In this document: in pieces, positions 13,195 to 13,980 of the stretch | Layout of the letters: each line of letters starts with the position of its first letter | How positions within the stretch are numbered: the first letter of the stretch is position 1 | Assembly (NCBI GenBank): GCA_023229605.1 | Contig: JALNYY010000115.1 | Coordinates: forward strand, 1 to 13,980 | DNA from: Methylobacter sp. | Lineage (GTDB): Bacteria; Pseudomonadota; Gammaproteobacteria; Methylococcales; Methylomonadaceae | DNA: 13,980 bases | Reading direction: 5' to 3' | Made by a program: the position numbers and the translations under genes | The notes under the pieces: generated by a model | What the model was told of the DNA's origin: nothing | The model's input: the letters and a program-made list of their open reading frames with translations, nothing else | Databases searched by the model: none

Positions 13195-13767
13195 TCCCCA
13201 GAAGCGATAGTGCATGTGTTTTCACGAAGCGTTTTTTGCGTAGTGAAAATGCAGGCTTTCCGACATCGCGTCGAGTCATTGCGAGAATGATGTTGGATAC
13301 CCCTTGTTGGGTATCCAACGAATGAAGCAGGACGGCTGGGGCAGCCGCAGGCATTAGCGGTCGCGTAGTTTTTGCCGCTTGTTGGGCAGGGATGCCCATA
13401 AAAGCTTTCGCAAAAATAGCGACTCCCCGGATTGCACGCCTTCAACCGCAATCAAGCCCGGCATCTTGTGCCGGTTTAATTATGGTTGAAGCCGGCCATC
13501 AAGATCACTGGGCTCAGCAATGGCCGCAGCTGCTGCGCCAACCTTTACCCTGCTAGATATTGGCAAACTGTTAAAAATGAACCACTCCAGCGAAGGCCAG
13601 TGTTCTTCATTATAAAATGCAGAAATCCCTATCGGTTAAGGCGTTGGATAGCGCATTATCCAAAACAGCTGCGACTGAGCGGGACACCGAAGCAGAATAA
13701 GGGCTAGACCCAATACTGCAACGCTTCAACCCACACATCAGTGATGTTAGTCACCGGGGAAAATGAT
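13195..13767. other. intergenic region with hairpins, no convincing gene
   Basis: None of the short frames here shows a recognisable family or a good ribosome binding site. Structure is present. A perfect 11-bp inverted repeat, GTTGGATACCC (13292-13302) and GGGTATCCAAC (13309-13319), has a 6-nt loop. A small hairpin, TGGGCA (13383-13388) and TGCCCA (13393-13398), follows. A nested stem spans 13441-13490. This may be decayed or repeat-rich DNA next to the hic modules. Confidence 0.6.
13441..13490 (+). repeat. nested 50-bp hairpin
   Basis: The outer stem pairs TTCAACC (13441-13447) with GGTTGAA (13484-13490), continued by AAT and ATT. The inner stem pairs CCGGCA (13458-13463) with TGCCGG (13469-13474) around TCTTG. 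It lies in gene-free DNA, and what follows it is not T-rich, so a terminator role is doubtful. Confidence 0.45.
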
Positions 13768-13980
13768 ATGGATGACCAATGCGTGAATAGCCGGGGCTTA
13801 ACGAAATTAGTAGCGGTTATTGTCGCAGCCATCGTCATCGGGGCTGCTTGCTTTCCCGTATTGGCGGACGGCTCTTCTTTTGCCCCCGTCTGGAAAGATC
13901 TGGGGCCTGGGCAGATCCGGGCGAACGCCGTTAACAACTGGGTGAATGTGGAGGGAATGACCAGCACCAACAATCCCACG
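13768..13980 (+). CDS. exported or membrane-anchored protein, N-terminal part (3' end outside window)
   Basis: The frame is open from ATG 13768 to the window edge, 71 residues so far. Residues 1-13 are polar with R9 and K13, followed by a hydrophobic segment LVAVIVAAIVIGAACFPVLA (14-33) and then a soluble start, DGSSFAPVWKDLGPGQ. This is the layout of a secreted protein. A signal peptidase I site after VLA (residue 33) is plausible; a lipoprotein site at C28 is less so, because the preceding residues are GAA. GGGGAA lies about 7 bp before the ATG. The mature part is too short to assign a family; I do not recognise it. Confidence 0.62.
   Translation, partial: MDDQCVNSRGLTKLVAVIVAAIVIGAACFPVLADGSSFAPVWKDLGPGQIRANAVNNWVNVEGMTSTNNPT

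Noticed and set aside
13077..13451. A 124-residue minus-strand frame, and another at 13142-13399.
   Set aside because: Both run antisense into the hicA toxin gene and across a perfect hairpin, with no motif or start signal.
13486..13707. A 73-residue plus-strand frame.
   Set aside because: It has no clear ribosome binding site, no recognisable motif, and starts inside the nested hairpin; I treat it as chance.

Overview
The window looks like chromosomal DNA from a gammaproteobacterium, most likely a diazotrophic methanotroph of the Methylobacter/Methylomonas type. The basis is moderate G+C, a draT-draG pair that implies a nitrogenase elsewhere in the genome, an OadGAB sodium pump, hic toxin-antitoxin modules and abundant dispersed palindromic repeats. 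This placement is inference from gene content; no rRNA or other marker gene is present.

Layout. Bases 1-543 hold the 3' end of sbcC. A G+C-rich MFS transporter gene follows (611-1870). Next is a 96-bp palindromic repeat (copy A), then draT and draG (2076-3834), a reversible ADP-ribosylation switch for nitrogenase Fe protein. A DUF502 membrane protein (3966-4556) and a coiled-coil, repeat-containing protein of unknown function (4810-5622) follow; the latter has a clear sigma-70-like promoter flanked by two perfect inverted repeats. Converging on it from the right is the minus-strand operon oadG-oadA-oadB (9234 down to 5889), a biotin-dependent oxaloacetate decarboxylase that pumps Na+. The converging 3' ends are separated by a hairpin and two more palindromic elements (B and C).

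msrB and apeB (9400-11111) run divergently from oadG and overlap by 4 bp. After a palindromic repeat come alkB (11279-11863), a 170-bp MITE-like element with roughly 30-bp terminal inverted repeats, a hicA-hicB module whose toxin lacks its usual N terminus, and a second module of opposite gene order (hicB-hicA, 12734-13194). About 570 bases without a convincing gene follow, containing hairpins. At the right edge is the start of an exported or membrane-anchored protein.

The signals most worth a second look are four. First, the three palindromes share a constant 27-nt loop but have stems that differ in sequence while staying self-complementary. Second, a MITE-like element abuts the truncated hicA. 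Third, the protein at 4810-5622 shows a roughly 30-residue repeat. Fourth, two hic modules of opposite gene order lie side by side.
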